The position numbers and the translations under genes are program-made. From Bacteroidia bacterium (GTDB lineage Bacteria; Bacteroidota; Bacteroidia; AKYH767-A; OLB10): DNA of 64,000 bases. Under the pieces are notes generated by a model. That model did not search any database. It was not told where the DNA came from and saw only the letters and a list, made by a program, of their open reading frames with translations. Within the stretch, counting starts at the first letter, position 1, and every line of letters starts with the position of its first letter. Shown one piece after another: positions 46,758 through 56,088 of this stretch. The DNA lies in contig JAEUTH010000021.1 in assembly GCA_016788165.1 (NCBI GenBank), forward strand, positions 271,886 through 335,885, read 5' to 3'.

Positions 46758-47984
46758 TTACCCGAACGATAAAATTGTTTTTCGAATTATTTCAACACAA
46801 TCCAACATTTGATCTTCGGTTATTATTAATGGAGGTGCAAAACGGATAATATGGCCATGTGTAGGTTTTGCTAAAAGGCCATTATCACTTAATTTTACAC
46901 ATACATCCCAAGCAGTTTTACCATTTAAAGGCGCAATATCTATAGCATTAAGTAATCCTTTGCCACGTATGGCGGTAATCATGGGCGAGTTTATTTTTTG
47001 TAATTCACTACGAAGCAATACACCCATTCGCATAGCATTATTTGCTAAGTTTTCTTCCAATACAACTTGCATAGCTGCCATCGCAACATGGCAGGCCAAT
47101 GGATTACCACCATAAGTACTGCCGTGTTGGCCTGGTTTAATACAAAGCATTATTTCATTATTGCAAAGCACTGCACTTACAGGGTACATCCCTCCTGATA
47201 GCGCTTTGCCTAAAATTAAGATATCAGCATGTACGTTTTCATAATCGGCTGCAAGCATTTTACCTGTACGTGCTATACCTGTTTGAATTTCATCATTAAT
47301 AAAAAGCACGTTATGTTGTTTGCACAAAGCATAAGCTTGATTTAAATAACCATCATCAGGTACAAATACACCAGCTTCGCCTTGAATAGGCTCTAATAAA
47401 AAACCGGCTACATTTTTATCAGAAAGAGCATTTTTTAGCACGCTTATGTCATTATAAGGAATTCGAATAAAACCGGGTGTATGAGGGCCATAATTTTGAG
47501 ATGCATCTGGATCAGAAGACGCTGAAACAATTGAAATTGTGCGGCCGTGAAAGTTTTGTTCACATACTAAAATGATGGCTTTATCTTTTTCAATTCCTTT
47601 TACTTCGTAAGCCCATTTGCGGCAAAGTTTAAGTGCGGTTTCAACAGCTTCGGCACCGGTATTCATAGGTAGCAACTTATCATACCCAAAAAGCTGCGTC
47701 ATAAACTGCTCGTATTCGCCCAAAATATCATTATAAAATGCACGCGAAACCAAGGTTAACTTTTGGGCTTGATTGGTTAAGGCTCTTACAATTGCGGGGT
47801 GGCTATGGCCTTGATTAACTGCTGAGTAGGCTGATAAAAAGTCGAAATATTGTTTTCCTTCTACATCCCAAACATGCGCACCTTCACCACGCGATAATAC
47901 AACTGGTAATGGATGATAGTTATGAGCTCCGTATTTTGCTTCTAATTCAATAGCTGTTGTTGATGAAGTTGCTTGCGATATCAT
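46758..47984 (-). CDS. rocD: Ornithine aminotransferase
   Basis: 408 residues, class III PLP aminotransferase. It transfers the delta-amino group of ornithine to 2-oxoglutarate, giving glutamate semialdehyde for PruA. Specific marks: the opening [18 protein letters not shown], the [20 protein letters not shown] segment (here [19 protein letters not shown]), the NFHGRT loop, [15 protein letters not shown] and the PLP lysine in [16 protein letters not shown]. Own -7 element upstream; separated by 80 bases from lipA. Confidence 0.96.
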   Translation of the reverse strand: MISQATSSTTAIELEAKYGAHNYHPLPVVLSRGEGAHVWDVEGKQYFDFLSAYSAVNQGHSHPAIVRALTNQAQKLTLVSRAFYNDILGEYEQFMTQLFGYDKLLPMNTGAEAVETALKLCRKWAYEVKGIEKDKAIILVCEQNFHGRTISIVSASSDPDASQNYGPHTPGFIRIPYNDISVLKNALSDKNVAGFLLEPIQGEAGVFVPDDGYLNQAYALCKQHNVLFINDEIQTGIARTGKMLAADYENVHADILILGKALSGGMYPVSAVLCNNEIMLCIKPGQHGSTYGGNPLACHVAMAAMQVVLEENLANNAMRMGVLLRSELQKINSPMITAIRGKGLLNAIDIAPLNGKTAWDVCVKLSDNGLLAKPTHGHIIRFAPPLIITEDQMLDCVEIIRKTILSFG

Positions 47985-48000
47985 TATTGTAATTTTTATA

Positions 48001-48008
48001 CAAAACTA
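48001..48008 (-). promoter_or_regulatory. Candidate -7 element for rocD (TAGTTTTG)
   Basis: The minus strand reads TAGTTTTG 16 bases upstream of the rocD start; no TTG at the -33 distance. Confidence 0.3.
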
Positions 48009-48064
48009 AATAAAGCAAATAGGATTTAGCACGACTCTATTAAAAAACTTTATGCATAGTAAAC

Positions 48065-48931
48065 TTAAAACAAATGCTTTTCGGCATGATAAGAACTACG
48101 AACCAGTGGACCACTTTCTACATATTTGAAACCCATTTGCAATCCCTTTTCTTTAAGCGATGCAAATGTATCAGGATGTATAAAATTGTTTACCAAAAGA
48201 TGCTTTGTAGTAGGTTGCAGGTATTGGCCTAAAGTTAATATATGCACTCCTGAACTAATCAAGTCATGCATGGTTTCAATAACTTCTGCTTCTGTTTCGC
48301 CAAGGCCTAACATAACACCCGACTTGGTGCGCACACCAGCGGTGCTTATCCGTTTAAGTACTTCTAAGCTTCTGTCATACTTTGCTTGTACACGAACTTG
48401 TTTTGTTAATCGCCTAACGGTTTCAAGGTTGTGTGAAATAATTTCAGGCTTTTCGTTAATAACTAACTGTAAATTTTCCCATTTGCCGGCAAAGTCCGGG
48501 ATTAATGTTTCCATTGTTGTACCTGGCGAAATTCTTCGTACTGCTTTAATTGTTTCTACCCAGATATTTGCACCACCATCTTTCAAATCATCTCTATCTA
48601 CAGATGTTATAACACAATGCTTCACCTGCATCAGTTTAACCGACTTAGCAACTCTTACGGGTTCAAATGGATCAACTGCATCAGGCCTGCCGGTTGCTAC
48701 TGCACAAAACTGACAAGAGCGTGTACAAACATTGCCTAAAATCATAAATGTTGCAGTGCCTGCTCCCCAACACTCGCCCATGTTTGGACAATTTCCACTC
48801 TCACAAATAGTGTGTAATTTATGTGTATCTACTAAATTTCGAACTTGTTTGTATGATTCGCCAATTGGCAATTTTACACGTAACCAATCGGGTTTAGGTT
48901 TTCGTGTTTGAATATTTGTTTGTTCGTTCAT
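48065..48931 (-). CDS. lipA: Lipoyl synthase
   Basis: 288 residues from the ATG at 48931; an upstream in-frame ATG at 48973 would overlap the preceding gene. Radical SAM enzyme that inserts two sulfurs into octanoyl groups on lipoyl proteins. The auxiliary cluster motif is [12 protein letters not shown] (C-x4-C-x5-C) and the radical SAM motif is CTRSCQFC (C-x3-C-x2-C). TMETLIPDF and the C-terminal VRSSYHAE with the conserved Arg-x-Ser-Tyr are also present. It follows a putative outer-membrane protein gene by 16 bases and is probably cotranscribed with it. Confidence 0.96.
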   Translation of the reverse strand: MNEQTNIQTRKPKPDWLRVKLPIGESYKQVRNLVDTHKLHTICESGNCPNMGECWGAGTATFMILGNVCTRSCQFCAVATGRPDAVDPFEPVRVAKSVKLMQVKHCVITSVDRDDLKDGGANIWVETIKAVRRISPGTTMETLIPDFAGKWENLQLVINEKPEIISHNLETVRRLTKQVRVQAKYDRSLEVLKRISTAGVRTKSGVMLGLGETEAEVIETMHDLISSGVHILTLGQYLQPTTKHLLVNNFIHPDTFASLKEKGLQMGFKYVESGPLVRSSYHAEKHLF

Positions 48932-48947
48932 AAATAATAATCTGATA

Positions 48948-49709
48948 TTAATTGGTGTACCATTTATGACCAAACATCAGTGTTATATAGAAATTAAAAA
49001 ATATATTATTGTTATCAATAAATGCCATAATAGGAATATCGGTTGCATATAAATCGCACATTATTCCGGTTTCCAATGAACTTAATTTGTCATCACTTTG
49101 ATTCCAATCAAAGTTAAAGCCCAATTTTGCATAAGCCCCGGGATAAGGTTTCAAACTACCAAAGCCTCTAAATAATGGGCCTCTTCCTACTATTTTATCA
49201 ATAGTATGTAATTGTGGGTCGTACCTTTCAATGGTATAATTATAATATTGATTTCCCGGATCGCTTACAATTTGTAAATAAACCGGAATAGCCAATCCCA
49301 ATGAAACTCCTGCTGAATAATTAAGCTGAATTCCTATTCTGCCTCTTTCTGATTTCCCAAATAAAGTTCTTTGTTCGCCAATTCCAAATCTTAAAACATT
49401 CAGCGAATTTAACTTACCAAAAACATAGGCTTTAGCACCATCATAATATGGGTTTAATGTCTTAATCTCTTTAACGGAGCGCATGGTAATATACTCCCCT
49501 TCTAAGATATATTTCTTAGTGCCTGTATTGTGAAATCCACGCCTGAAATCTATACCCCAGCCACTCGTATGGGCAGTAATGCCATAACTAAATTCATTGC
49601 GATAAAGTAACGGTTTATGCTCTTCATATTCATTTGAGTTTGAAGCAACTTGCGCGTTTAAACCATTAATAAAAAGCCAAAAAATCAGAATTAAATAAAT
49701 ACTTCGCAT
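48948..49709 (-). CDS. Putative outer-membrane beta-barrel protein
   Basis: 253 residues from the ATG at 49709, which begins the signal peptide [20 protein letters not shown]. The mature part alternates aromatic and polar residues in strands ([46 protein letters not shown]) and ends in a terminal strand [12 protein letters not shown], as expected of an outer-membrane barrel of about 10-12 strands. I do not recognise the family. A TACATTTG element is 8 bases upstream of the start. Confidence 0.65.
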   Translation of the reverse strand: MRSIYLILIFWLFINGLNAQVASNSNEYEEHKPLLYRNEFSYGITAHTSGWGIDFRRGFHNTGTKKYILEGEYITMRSVKEIKTLNPYYDGAKAYVFGKLNSLNVLRFGIGEQRTLFGKSERGRIGIQLNYSAGVSLGLAIPVYLQIVSDPGNQYYNYTIERYDPQLHTIDKIVGRGPLFRGFGSLKPYPGAYAKLGFNFDWNQSDDKLSSLETGIMCDLYATDIPIMAFIDNNNIFFNFYITLMFGHKWYTN

Positions 49710-49716
49710 ATTGATA

Positions 49717-49724
49717 CAAATGTA
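49717..49724 (-). promoter_or_regulatory. Candidate -7 element (TACATTTG) for the barrel protein-lipA pair
   Basis: Full TAnnTTTG match on the minus strand, 8 bases before the start codon at 49709; no -33 partner at 17-23 bases. Use would give an almost leaderless mRNA. Confidence 0.3.
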
Positions 49725-49783
49725 GTACAATTGATTTTTAAAATCTGCTTCACAAAGCAATATTATTTTTTCATTACAAAACT

Positions 49784-50191
49784 ATGATTACTTCGAGTAT
49801 AACTTATTTAGGTGATTTGAGAACTGAGGCCACACATAAAGCTTCAGGTAAACAAATAATAACGGATGCACCTATTGATAATATGGGAAAGGGTCAAGCA
49901 TTTTCACCTACAGATTTATTAGCAACTTCATTAGGCAATTGTATGTTAACATTAATGGGCATAGCTGCCAATGCACGTAATATTAATATTAATCAAACCA
50001 GAGTTGATGTTACTAAAATTATGGCAATAGAACCGCGAAAGGTAGCTGAGGTTAAGGTTGAAATATTTTTTGCAGGTGATAAACTTTCTGAAACAATGCA
50101 GCAAATTTTGAAACGTGCTGCATTATCTTGTCCGGTTGCATTAAGTCTTCATCCGGATTTGAAGCAAACTATAGCTTTTAATTTTCAATAA
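49784..50191 (+). CDS. OsmC family protein
   Basis: 135 residues of the OsmC/Ohr fold. Two conserved cysteines are visible, in LATSLGNCMLTLMG (about residue 53) and LSCPVALSLHPDLK (about residue 114), spaced as in thiol peroxidases of this family. It would reduce organic hydroperoxides; the YhfA-like subgroup is also possible. Its stop codon overlaps the T-tract of the terminator that serves the gld operon on the other strand. Confidence 0.9.
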   Translation: MITSSITYLGDLRTEATHKASGKQIITDAPIDNMGKGQAFSPTDLLATSLGNCMLTLMGIAANARNININQTRVDVTKIMAIEPRKVAEVKVEIFFAGDKLSETMQQILKRAALSCPVALSLHPDLKQTIAFNFQ

Positions 50192-50218
50192 AAAAGGGCT
50201 TACTTAAGCAAGCCCTTT
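50190..50218 (-). terminator. Terminator of the T9SS gld operon
   Basis: On the minus strand AAAGGGCTT pairs with AAGCCCTTT, followed by a run of T. It starts 8 bases after the gldN stop. The plus strand lacks a T-run, so it mainly serves the gld side. Inner GCTT/AAGC allows an alternative small hairpin. Confidence 0.85.
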
Positions 50219-50226
50219 CGATATGA

Positions 50227-51069
50227 TTAATATTCCCACAAATCATGTTCCAGATTTGTGATTTCAGCCTTTATCTTTTCCGACTCTAAAAGCGCATCTA
50301 AGCCAGTTCTGTAATCGGCAATGTTTCTATCGTAAACATTCGATTCTTTAATTATTGTGCTAGAGAATAAACGTTTCATAAAAATATCGTCAAACGTTCT
50401 GCGCTCGGCATCGTTTGTTCGATTAAAACATTCAGCATTTACAAGCATGGTTCGAGCCTCTGGAAAGTAAACCCATAACAAGGCTTTCTTCTGTCCACTT
50501 TCACGAATATTACCAAACTCATCTTCATCATAAACAATTGGTGCGATGCCAATAATTCTAACATCAACAACTGATCGTTGCTTATCGAAAAACCACTCTT
50601 CTTTAATACGGTAACCTATAACTTTATCATAGTTAGCTTCTTTAGCAACAATTGTATCGTGCGAAGCATAGGGAGGTTCAGGATCTACAACTGTTTGTGT
50701 ATCAACTGATGCTCCAAATTTGCGCTGAACTTCTTCAAATGTTATTGGCGTAGTAAATTCATCATCAACAGTACTGTAGGCCGTTAAAGTACCTTCTTTC
50801 ATACCTTCAACTAAAACATTGATTAAGCTTTTCCGTTCACGTATAGGTCTAGTAGGGTATTTTAATGCCAAATTTATTTTTTCATTCAAATCAATAACAC
50901 GCCATACTTTTTTTGACCACATAACATCAGCCTCACGTAGATATGGATAGGGTACAACTTTCAATGTGGGCGCATTTTCATGCACATAAGCACCATCTAA
51001 TACATTGTTTTGAGCCAAACCAAATTTAGCTATCAACATAAGAATTAAGCAGAAGAATGCCTTTTTCAT
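50227..51069 (-). CDS. gldN: T9SS component GldN
   Basis: 280 residues with a signal peptide (MKKAFFCLILMLIAKFGLAQ). The mature protein has the GldN/PorN features DVMWSKKVWRVIDLNEKINLALKYP and a later KVIGYRIKEEWFFDKQRSV...RIIGIAPIVYD block, represented here by its RIKEEWFFDKQRS core. GldN forms the periplasmic ring with GldK beneath the outer membrane and contacts GldM. Last gene of the operon, 17 bases after gldM, followed by a terminator. Confidence 0.95.
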   Translation of the reverse strand: MKKAFFCLILMLIAKFGLAQNNVLDGAYVHENAPTLKVVPYPYLREADVMWSKKVWRVIDLNEKINLALKYPTRPIRERKSLINVLVEGMKEGTLTAYSTVDDEFTTPITFEEVQRKFGASVDTQTVVDPEPPYASHDTIVAKEANYDKVIGYRIKEEWFFDKQRSVVDVRIIGIAPIVYDEDEFGNIRESGQKKALLWVYFPEARTMLVNAECFNRTNDAERRTFDDIFMKRLFSSTIIKESNVYDRNIADYRTGLDALLESEKIKAEITNLEHDLWEY

Positions 51070-51086
51070 TGATTTAAATTATTTAA

Positions 51087-52706
51087 TTACTGAAGAATTA
51101 CGTTTAATGGTTCAAGCCTGCGCGTTTTTCCATCAGGACCTACAGCGTCAATATATTCAAAATATAACTTATCTCCTGGACGTGCTCTTCCTATTGCATC
51201 CTTCATTGCACCCGTCATTTGATTACTGCTTGATTCAGCCTCAATCGGATCTAATTTACCTTTTTGATTAAGAGTCATTTTAAAATGTGTTATTTTGAAA
51301 TACAATTCGAATTCAAAATTTTCCATAACCGGAATTATGGCACCCTGTGCAAGTACCGTTGCTTTAGGTATTGTTCCGCTCTTCTTTGATCCAATCGTTG
51401 CAATAGGATTCGGTACTGTTTTTACCCTGAATTTTTGTGCGCCCATGGTCATATTCTTTCCATCGAAATCGGCATTTATAGTAACTGTAGCTTCGCCTGA
51501 CGAAGTTGCTTTGGCAATCCATTGTTCGCCACTACCACCTGGAGCTTTTGTAAGCACCACACCACCACCTGCTGCAGTAACTTTTACTTTTTCGTTTGGC
51601 ACCCCGGGTACAGAAATTGAAACCGGATTATCAACACCAATATAAAGTACATTCATCTTTGTAGCAGAAATAACTGCTGCAGGTTTGGCAACAATATAAT
51701 CTGCTTCAAATGGATATTCTTTAAATTTAGTAGGGTCAACCGGGTCTTTAACTTTAATAACACCACCCCACTTTTTCAAACCTTCGCTTGTTGCGCCTGC
51801 TGTATATTTTGCAAAACCATTTTCTACAGGAAGTTTAGAGCCTCCGACAAATGCATCCAAATCTGCTGTTTTATTAAATGCAGCAAGAAAGACATCGGCC
51901 TTATAAGATTGCCCGGTTAAAATATAACTGGTTGGTGCAACTACTTTTGCTTCTACATCTGTAAATTTAATATCGGATGCATTAATATTTTCAAGCAGTT
52001 TATTTAATACTTCAGATTCAGAGTTTTTAATATCTGTTTGAAATTTAGTCAATATAGCACAACTAGCTACTACCGGGTTGTGGTAAAATGTAACCATCTC
52101 CCATGTCTTTTTATTACTAATTGCTTGCTCCTCTTTTGTTGGATCTTCTAATCTGAAAATTTCGTCAAAACGTCTTTTAAAGTCAGCTTGATCTTTAGTA
52201 TCCAGATTTGCAACCATATCTGACTTATACTTGACTAATTTTGCTCTTAAAATTTTAGCTTCTGATTCTTTACCGTTCTCAGCAACCTGGCCTGTTTCAC
52301 CTTTACCACATAAGATACGCGTTGGCGTATCAAAATCATCTTGTTTCTTGATGTCACCTAACTTAGGTATGGGGGCGTTTTCAGGTAGTTTTTCCGTTTC
52401 ACGTACAATTCTATTCTTAAGAATTTCAATATCTTTTACAAGGGTTTCGCTTAAAGCTTGTGCTTTTTTTGCTCTATCATAATGGGGCTTTGTTTTTGCC
52501 GCATCTGTTTGCATTTGTTTGTCAAAAGCTTTAAATGCAAGTTGATTTCGTAAATCGGTACTTTTATTTGTTATTTCAAGACTATTACTCATGGTAACAA
52601 AGGCGTTTATTATTTCCTTCGAAACATTTAACGCGAGTAAAGCCGTCAACACCAAGTACATCATGTTGATCATCTTTTGCCTTGGTGAGAGTTTTCCGCT
52701 TGCCAT
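51087..52706 (-). CDS. gldM: T9SS motor/periplasmic shaft protein GldM
   Basis: 539 residues. A single N-terminal transmembrane helix (MMYLVLTALLALNVSKEI, about residues 14-31) is preceded by the characteristic SPRQKMINMMYL. A helical periplasmic region (about 40-230) and successive beta domains (about 230-539) follow. GldM forms the inner-membrane motor with GldL and transmits force to the GldK-GldN ring. Normal length for the family. 43 bases after gldL. Confidence 0.96.
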   Translation of the reverse strand: MASGKLSPRQKMINMMYLVLTALLALNVSKEIINAFVTMSNSLEITNKSTDLRNQLAFKAFDKQMQTDAAKTKPHYDRAKKAQALSETLVKDIEILKNRIVRETEKLPENAPIPKLGDIKKQDDFDTPTRILCGKGETGQVAENGKESEAKILRAKLVKYKSDMVANLDTKDQADFKRRFDEIFRLEDPTKEEQAISNKKTWEMVTFYHNPVVASCAILTKFQTDIKNSESEVLNKLLENINASDIKFTDVEAKVVAPTSYILTGQSYKADVFLAAFNKTADLDAFVGGSKLPVENGFAKYTAGATSEGLKKWGGVIKVKDPVDPTKFKEYPFEADYIVAKPAAVISATKMNVLYIGVDNPVSISVPGVPNEKVKVTAAGGGVVLTKAPGGSGEQWIAKATSSGEATVTINADFDGKNMTMGAQKFRVKTVPNPIATIGSKKSGTIPKATVLAQGAIIPVMENFEFELYFKITHFKMTLNQKGKLDPIEAESSSNQMTGAMKDAIGRARPGDKLYFEYIDAVGPDGKTRRLEPLNVILQ

Positions 52707-52749
52707 TTTTAATTAAAACTGTTTAAAGTTATCGTTAGTATGAGTTAAA

Positions 52750-53559
52750 TTACTTTTGGTTATTGATTGACATTGCAGAAAGCATATTGCCATAAACTGT
52801 ATTTAGTGCAGTAAGATTCTTAGCTAACTTCGCAACTTCTTCTTTATACTTTTGTGTATCATTAACTGATGAGCTAAGACTTGCCATTAATGAATTGATA
52901 CCTTCATAAAACTTTTGAGTTTCTTTTAAATGCTTATTTGAATCCTGAATTTGTAATTCATAAACTGCATTTAATGCACCCATGTTTTTGCTGGCTGCCG
53001 ACATTTGGTCGCGATAAACTTTTGCATCATTAGCTGAACCTGTCATGCTTGACATTGCCTCAGCCGCTTTGGTATAAGAGCTGTTTAAATCACCCAATGA
53101 TTTTGTTGCAGTTTTTACATTATTTACATAATCGTTTGTTGCAACAGATGCATTAGATATATCAGCCATTTTACCAGCATTATCTCCTAATGTTTTCATA
53201 CCAGTACCTAAACTGGTAAGTAACTCAGGACCAATTTTAGCATCGGCTAACATTTTATCCAATTGTTGTGCAATAGGATCACCTGCTTTTACTTGTTTCT
53301 TTTTCCTATCAACATTTGGGTCATGCATACCTGCTAATTCAGGATAAACCAAACTCCAATCTAAATCCATATGAATAGGTTCGAATGCAGAAAACAAAAA
53401 GATGATAGCTTCTGTAGATAAACCTACAATAAGCATCAAGTCAGCACCTTCCCAGTGCTCAATTTTAAATAAAGCTCCAACAATTACAATAGCAGCACCA
53501 ATACCATAAAGTTTGGCCATGATGTTTTTGTACTTTTTTCCTTCGAAGAATGATGACAT
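52750..53559 (-). CDS. gldL: T9SS motor protein GldL
   Basis: 269 residues. Two transmembrane helices at about 15-31 and 39-58; the second contains Glu50 in LSTEAIIFLFSAFEP, corresponding to the Glu49 implicated in proton flow in Flavobacterium johnsoniae GldL. A soluble cytoplasmic tail follows, rich in heptad-like Leu/Ala and repeated D-Y/T-x-x-x-V and AASKNMGALN motifs, suggesting a coiled coil. Proton-driven rotor or stator partner of GldM. Spaced 101 bases after gldK. Confidence 0.95.
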   Translation of the reverse strand: MSSFFEGKKYKNIMAKLYGIGAAIVIVGALFKIEHWEGADLMLIVGLSTEAIIFLFSAFEPIHMDLDWSLVYPELAGMHDPNVDRKKKQVKAGDPIAQQLDKMLADAKIGPELLTSLGTGMKTLGDNAGKMADISNASVATNDYVNNVKTATKSLGDLNSSYTKAAEAMSSMTGSANDAKVYRDQMSAASKNMGALNAVYELQIQDSNKHLKETQKFYEGINSLMASLSSSVNDTQKYKEEVAKLAKNLTALNTVYGNMLSAMSINNQK

Positions 53560-53660
53560 AGTGTTTTAAAAATTTAGTAATTAAGGGTATGATTATTTAT
53601 TAATTTATAACGAAAAAATAGAATTTATTTTTGAAAAGTGAGGCGCAAATAAAATAATTC

Positions 53661-54923
53661 TTAAAAGTCAGATTTATCTCTGCCTAAGAAGTTTTGAACA
53701 CACCTAAATCCGATGTAACATTTTGATGTATCCTGGAATTCATATGAACGAGTACCCGTTTGAAGATAATAACCTATGTCTTTCCAAGAACCACCACGAA
53801 TAACTTTACGTTTTAAAGCCGGTGCATCTGAATCCTTTGCTTCGTATTCATAGTCCATATTTAAGTCATGCGTAAAATTGTAGGAAGAAGCTTCAAAGGC
53901 ATCGCGGGTCCACTCAGAAACATTACCAGCCATACAATACAAGCCATAGTCATTTGGCCAGTAAGATGTTGCTTTTACACTATAAAAACCACCATCATCC
54001 ATATAATTACCACGCATTGGTTTAAAATTACCTAAGAAACAACCGCGACTGTTTCGGGTATAAGGACCACCCCAAGGATAAGGAGAAAGATCTAATCCGC
54101 CACGAGCTGCATACTCCCATTCTGACTCTGTGGGTAATCTAAAGTCTTGTACAATAGTTTCCTCATTGGTTATTAAATAACTATTGAGCAATTGTGTTCG
54201 CCAAATGCAAAAGGCTCTTGCCTGTTTCCAGCTAACTCCTACAACCGGATAATCATCGTATGCCGGATGCCAGAAATACATAGTAGTCATTGGATCGTTA
54301 TACGAATATGTGTAGTCGTGTATCCAACATAAAGTATCTGGATAAACATTTAAAATATCCTTTTTAATAAACACACTTCTATCCGTTTTACCTTGTTCAC
54401 GATTTGAACGCTGTGCGGCTTCGCGTAAGTCAACCCAATAATATTCAAAATTAAATTTTCTGGTATCAAACTCTTTACGTCTGTAAAAACGCTCGCTTTC
54501 AGGTAAATACAATTCGTTCAATGTTTCAATACTTTCCTCATCATCCCATTTTATTTTCTTTTTCCAATTTATGCGTTCTCCGTATTCGCCTTCATCCAAC
54601 AAATGTTCACCACCTAATAGGCGATGCGCTAATGAATCGCGCACCCAATCTACAAACTGGCGATATTCATTGTTTGTTATTTCAGTTTCATCCATATAAA
54701 AGGCATGAACTGAAACCGAACGACTTTGTGCAGTTAATGCATAAGGTACATCCTGATCGCTTGGGCCCATAGTGTAAGAACCTGATGGTATAAATAGCAT
54801 ACCGTAAGGATCTGATTGGTACCACTCCTCTCTACCTTGAGTACCAACTAACTGGCCTCGGTTACCACCACCACAACTACTTAAAAGTATTGTAGCAGAA
54901 AATAAAAAAAGAAGATTTCTCAT
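53661..54923 (-). CDS. gldK: T9SS ring lipoprotein GldK
   Basis: 420 residues with a lipoprotein leader (LLFLFSATILLSSC, Cys at 17) and a formylglycine-generating-enzyme/SUMF1-like domain: MLFIPSGSYTMGPSDQD, MDETEITNNEYRQFV, PVVGVSWKQARAFCIWR, LPTESEWEYAARGG, GNVSEWTRDAF and RGGSWKD. The FGE fold in GldK is structural rather than enzymatic. It forms the ring with GldN on the inner leaflet of the outer membrane. It follows the PorP/SprF-like gene by 140 bases, where a weak TATATTTA box is the only promoter-like element. Confidence 0.96.
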   Translation of the reverse strand: MRNLLFLFSATILLSSCGGGNRGQLVGTQGREEWYQSDPYGMLFIPSGSYTMGPSDQDVPYALTAQSRSVSVHAFYMDETEITNNEYRQFVDWVRDSLAHRLLGGEHLLDEGEYGERINWKKKIKWDDEESIETLNELYLPESERFYRRKEFDTRKFNFEYYWVDLREAAQRSNREQGKTDRSVFIKKDILNVYPDTLCWIHDYTYSYNDPMTTMYFWHPAYDDYPVVGVSWKQARAFCIWRTQLLNSYLITNEETIVQDFRLPTESEWEYAARGGLDLSPYPWGGPYTRNSRGCFLGNFKPMRGNYMDDGGFYSVKATSYWPNDYGLYCMAGNVSEWTRDAFEASSYNFTHDLNMDYEYEAKDSDAPALKRKVIRGGSWKDIGYYLQTGTRSYEFQDTSKCYIGFRCVQNFLGRDKSDF

Positions 54924-55063
54924 TCAACAGGGGTTAATGTGATGGGCGTAAATATATATTCTTTTTGCACAAACGGCTAAAAATCAATTTTATTGCAATG
55001 AACCAAAGGAACTAATATCATCTCTGCGCATTTGAAAATGAATAATCTCAATTATTTACAATA

Positions 55064-55978
55064 CTATAAATATCGTACGTTTTTCAACTTAAATGTAAGT
55101 TTCTTTGGGGGGTTGAAACAATAGCCTAAGAAAATTTCATGTGAGCCATTGTTGTAGTCGTTTAAATCGCTGGTATTGTAATCGTAAGAGTAACCAATTT
55201 TTAAGTTCTGGAACAATCTTACTCCGGCCATAAATACTATAGCATCTTCTAAACGGTAAGATCCTCCAACCCAAATTTTATCATTTATATGTAAGAGGGC
55301 ATTAAAATCACTTTGAAAAGTTGTGCCATCGTACTTAGCAAAAACTGATGGTGTTAATGCAAGTGATGGTGTTAAGTCAATTTTGTATCCGGCCATTCCG
55401 TAATAATGGCGCGCATAGGTATAGTTAACAGTACTCAGATCAATTTCAGGTGCCAACAGATGTGTAGCTGAAACACCAATATATAATTTTTCATTATTGT
55501 AATAAAGACCTGCGCCTAAATCCGGAATGTTGCTTCCGCTTTCAGCTCCGGCTGGAATAATTGGATCATTTGGATCATTGAAAATATAATCGCCACTTAA
55601 TTTCTTTTGAAGAAAACCTAAATCTACACCTACACCTAACTTACCAGTTGCACCAACATTAAAACGATATGCATAAGCTAATTTAGCTTGTAAAGTATTT
55701 TCGAAACCAATTTTATCAGTCATCACTGTTAAGCCAAGCCCGCTATTAATAGAACGCAATGGTGCATCTAAACTAAGAACGCCCGTTTTTGGGGCCCCAT
55801 CAAAACTTGTCCACTGGGTACGATATAACAATCCGATACAAAATGCATCACTTGCACCTGCAAATGCAGGATTCACAAACAATTTATTGTTCATGTTTTG
55901 TGAAAATTGAGGGTCTTGTTGGGCAGTAACAGATAACACAAAAGAACAGGCTAAAACACTAGTAATGAGTCTTTTCAT
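55064..55978 (-). CDS. PorP/SprF family T9SS outer-membrane protein
   Basis: 304 residues from the ATG at 55978, which starts the signal peptide MKRLITSVLACSFVLSVTAQ; an upstream frame to 56047 adds unrelated residues. The diagnostic start of the mature protein is QQDPQFSQNMNNKLFVNPAFAG, best recognised by DPQFSQ and NPAFAG, followed by LYRTQWTSFDGAPKT. It ends in the expected barrel strands (EIFLGYCFN). Members connect T9SS or its adhesins to the outer membrane. Immediately upstream of gldK, as in many Bacteroidota. A TAATTTTG element lies 55 bases upstream. Confidence 0.93.
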   Translation of the reverse strand: MKRLITSVLACSFVLSVTAQQDPQFSQNMNNKLFVNPAFAGASDAFCIGLLYRTQWTSFDGAPKTGVLSLDAPLRSINSGLGLTVMTDKIGFENTLQAKLAYAYRFNVGATGKLGVGVDLGFLQKKLSGDYIFNDPNDPIIPAGAESGSNIPDLGAGLYYNNEKLYIGVSATHLLAPEIDLSTVNYTYARHYYGMAGYKIDLTPSLALTPSVFAKYDGTTFQSDFNALLHINDKIWVGGSYRLEDAIVFMAGVRLFQNLKIGYSYDYNTSDLNDYNNGSHEIFLGYCFNPPKKLTFKLKNVRYL

Positions 55979-56032
55979 ATAATTTTTTATTGGATGAAAA
56001 TTGGGTGAGGGTATTTGACGGCTGAAAGAAAG

Positions 56033-56040
56033 CAAAATTA
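56033..56040 (-). promoter_or_regulatory. Candidate -7 element for the porP-gldKLMN operon (TAATTTTG)
   Basis: The minus strand reads TAATTTTGC 55 bases before the porP-like start, inside the 110-base gap after the ureohydrolase-like gene. No TTG at the -33 distance. It suggests that the T9SS operon can start here rather than only by read-through from topA. Confidence 0.35.
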
Positions 56041-56088
56041 TTTTCAATACCCAAATTAGGCTGAAGTCATTTTTTACAGTTTATAATG

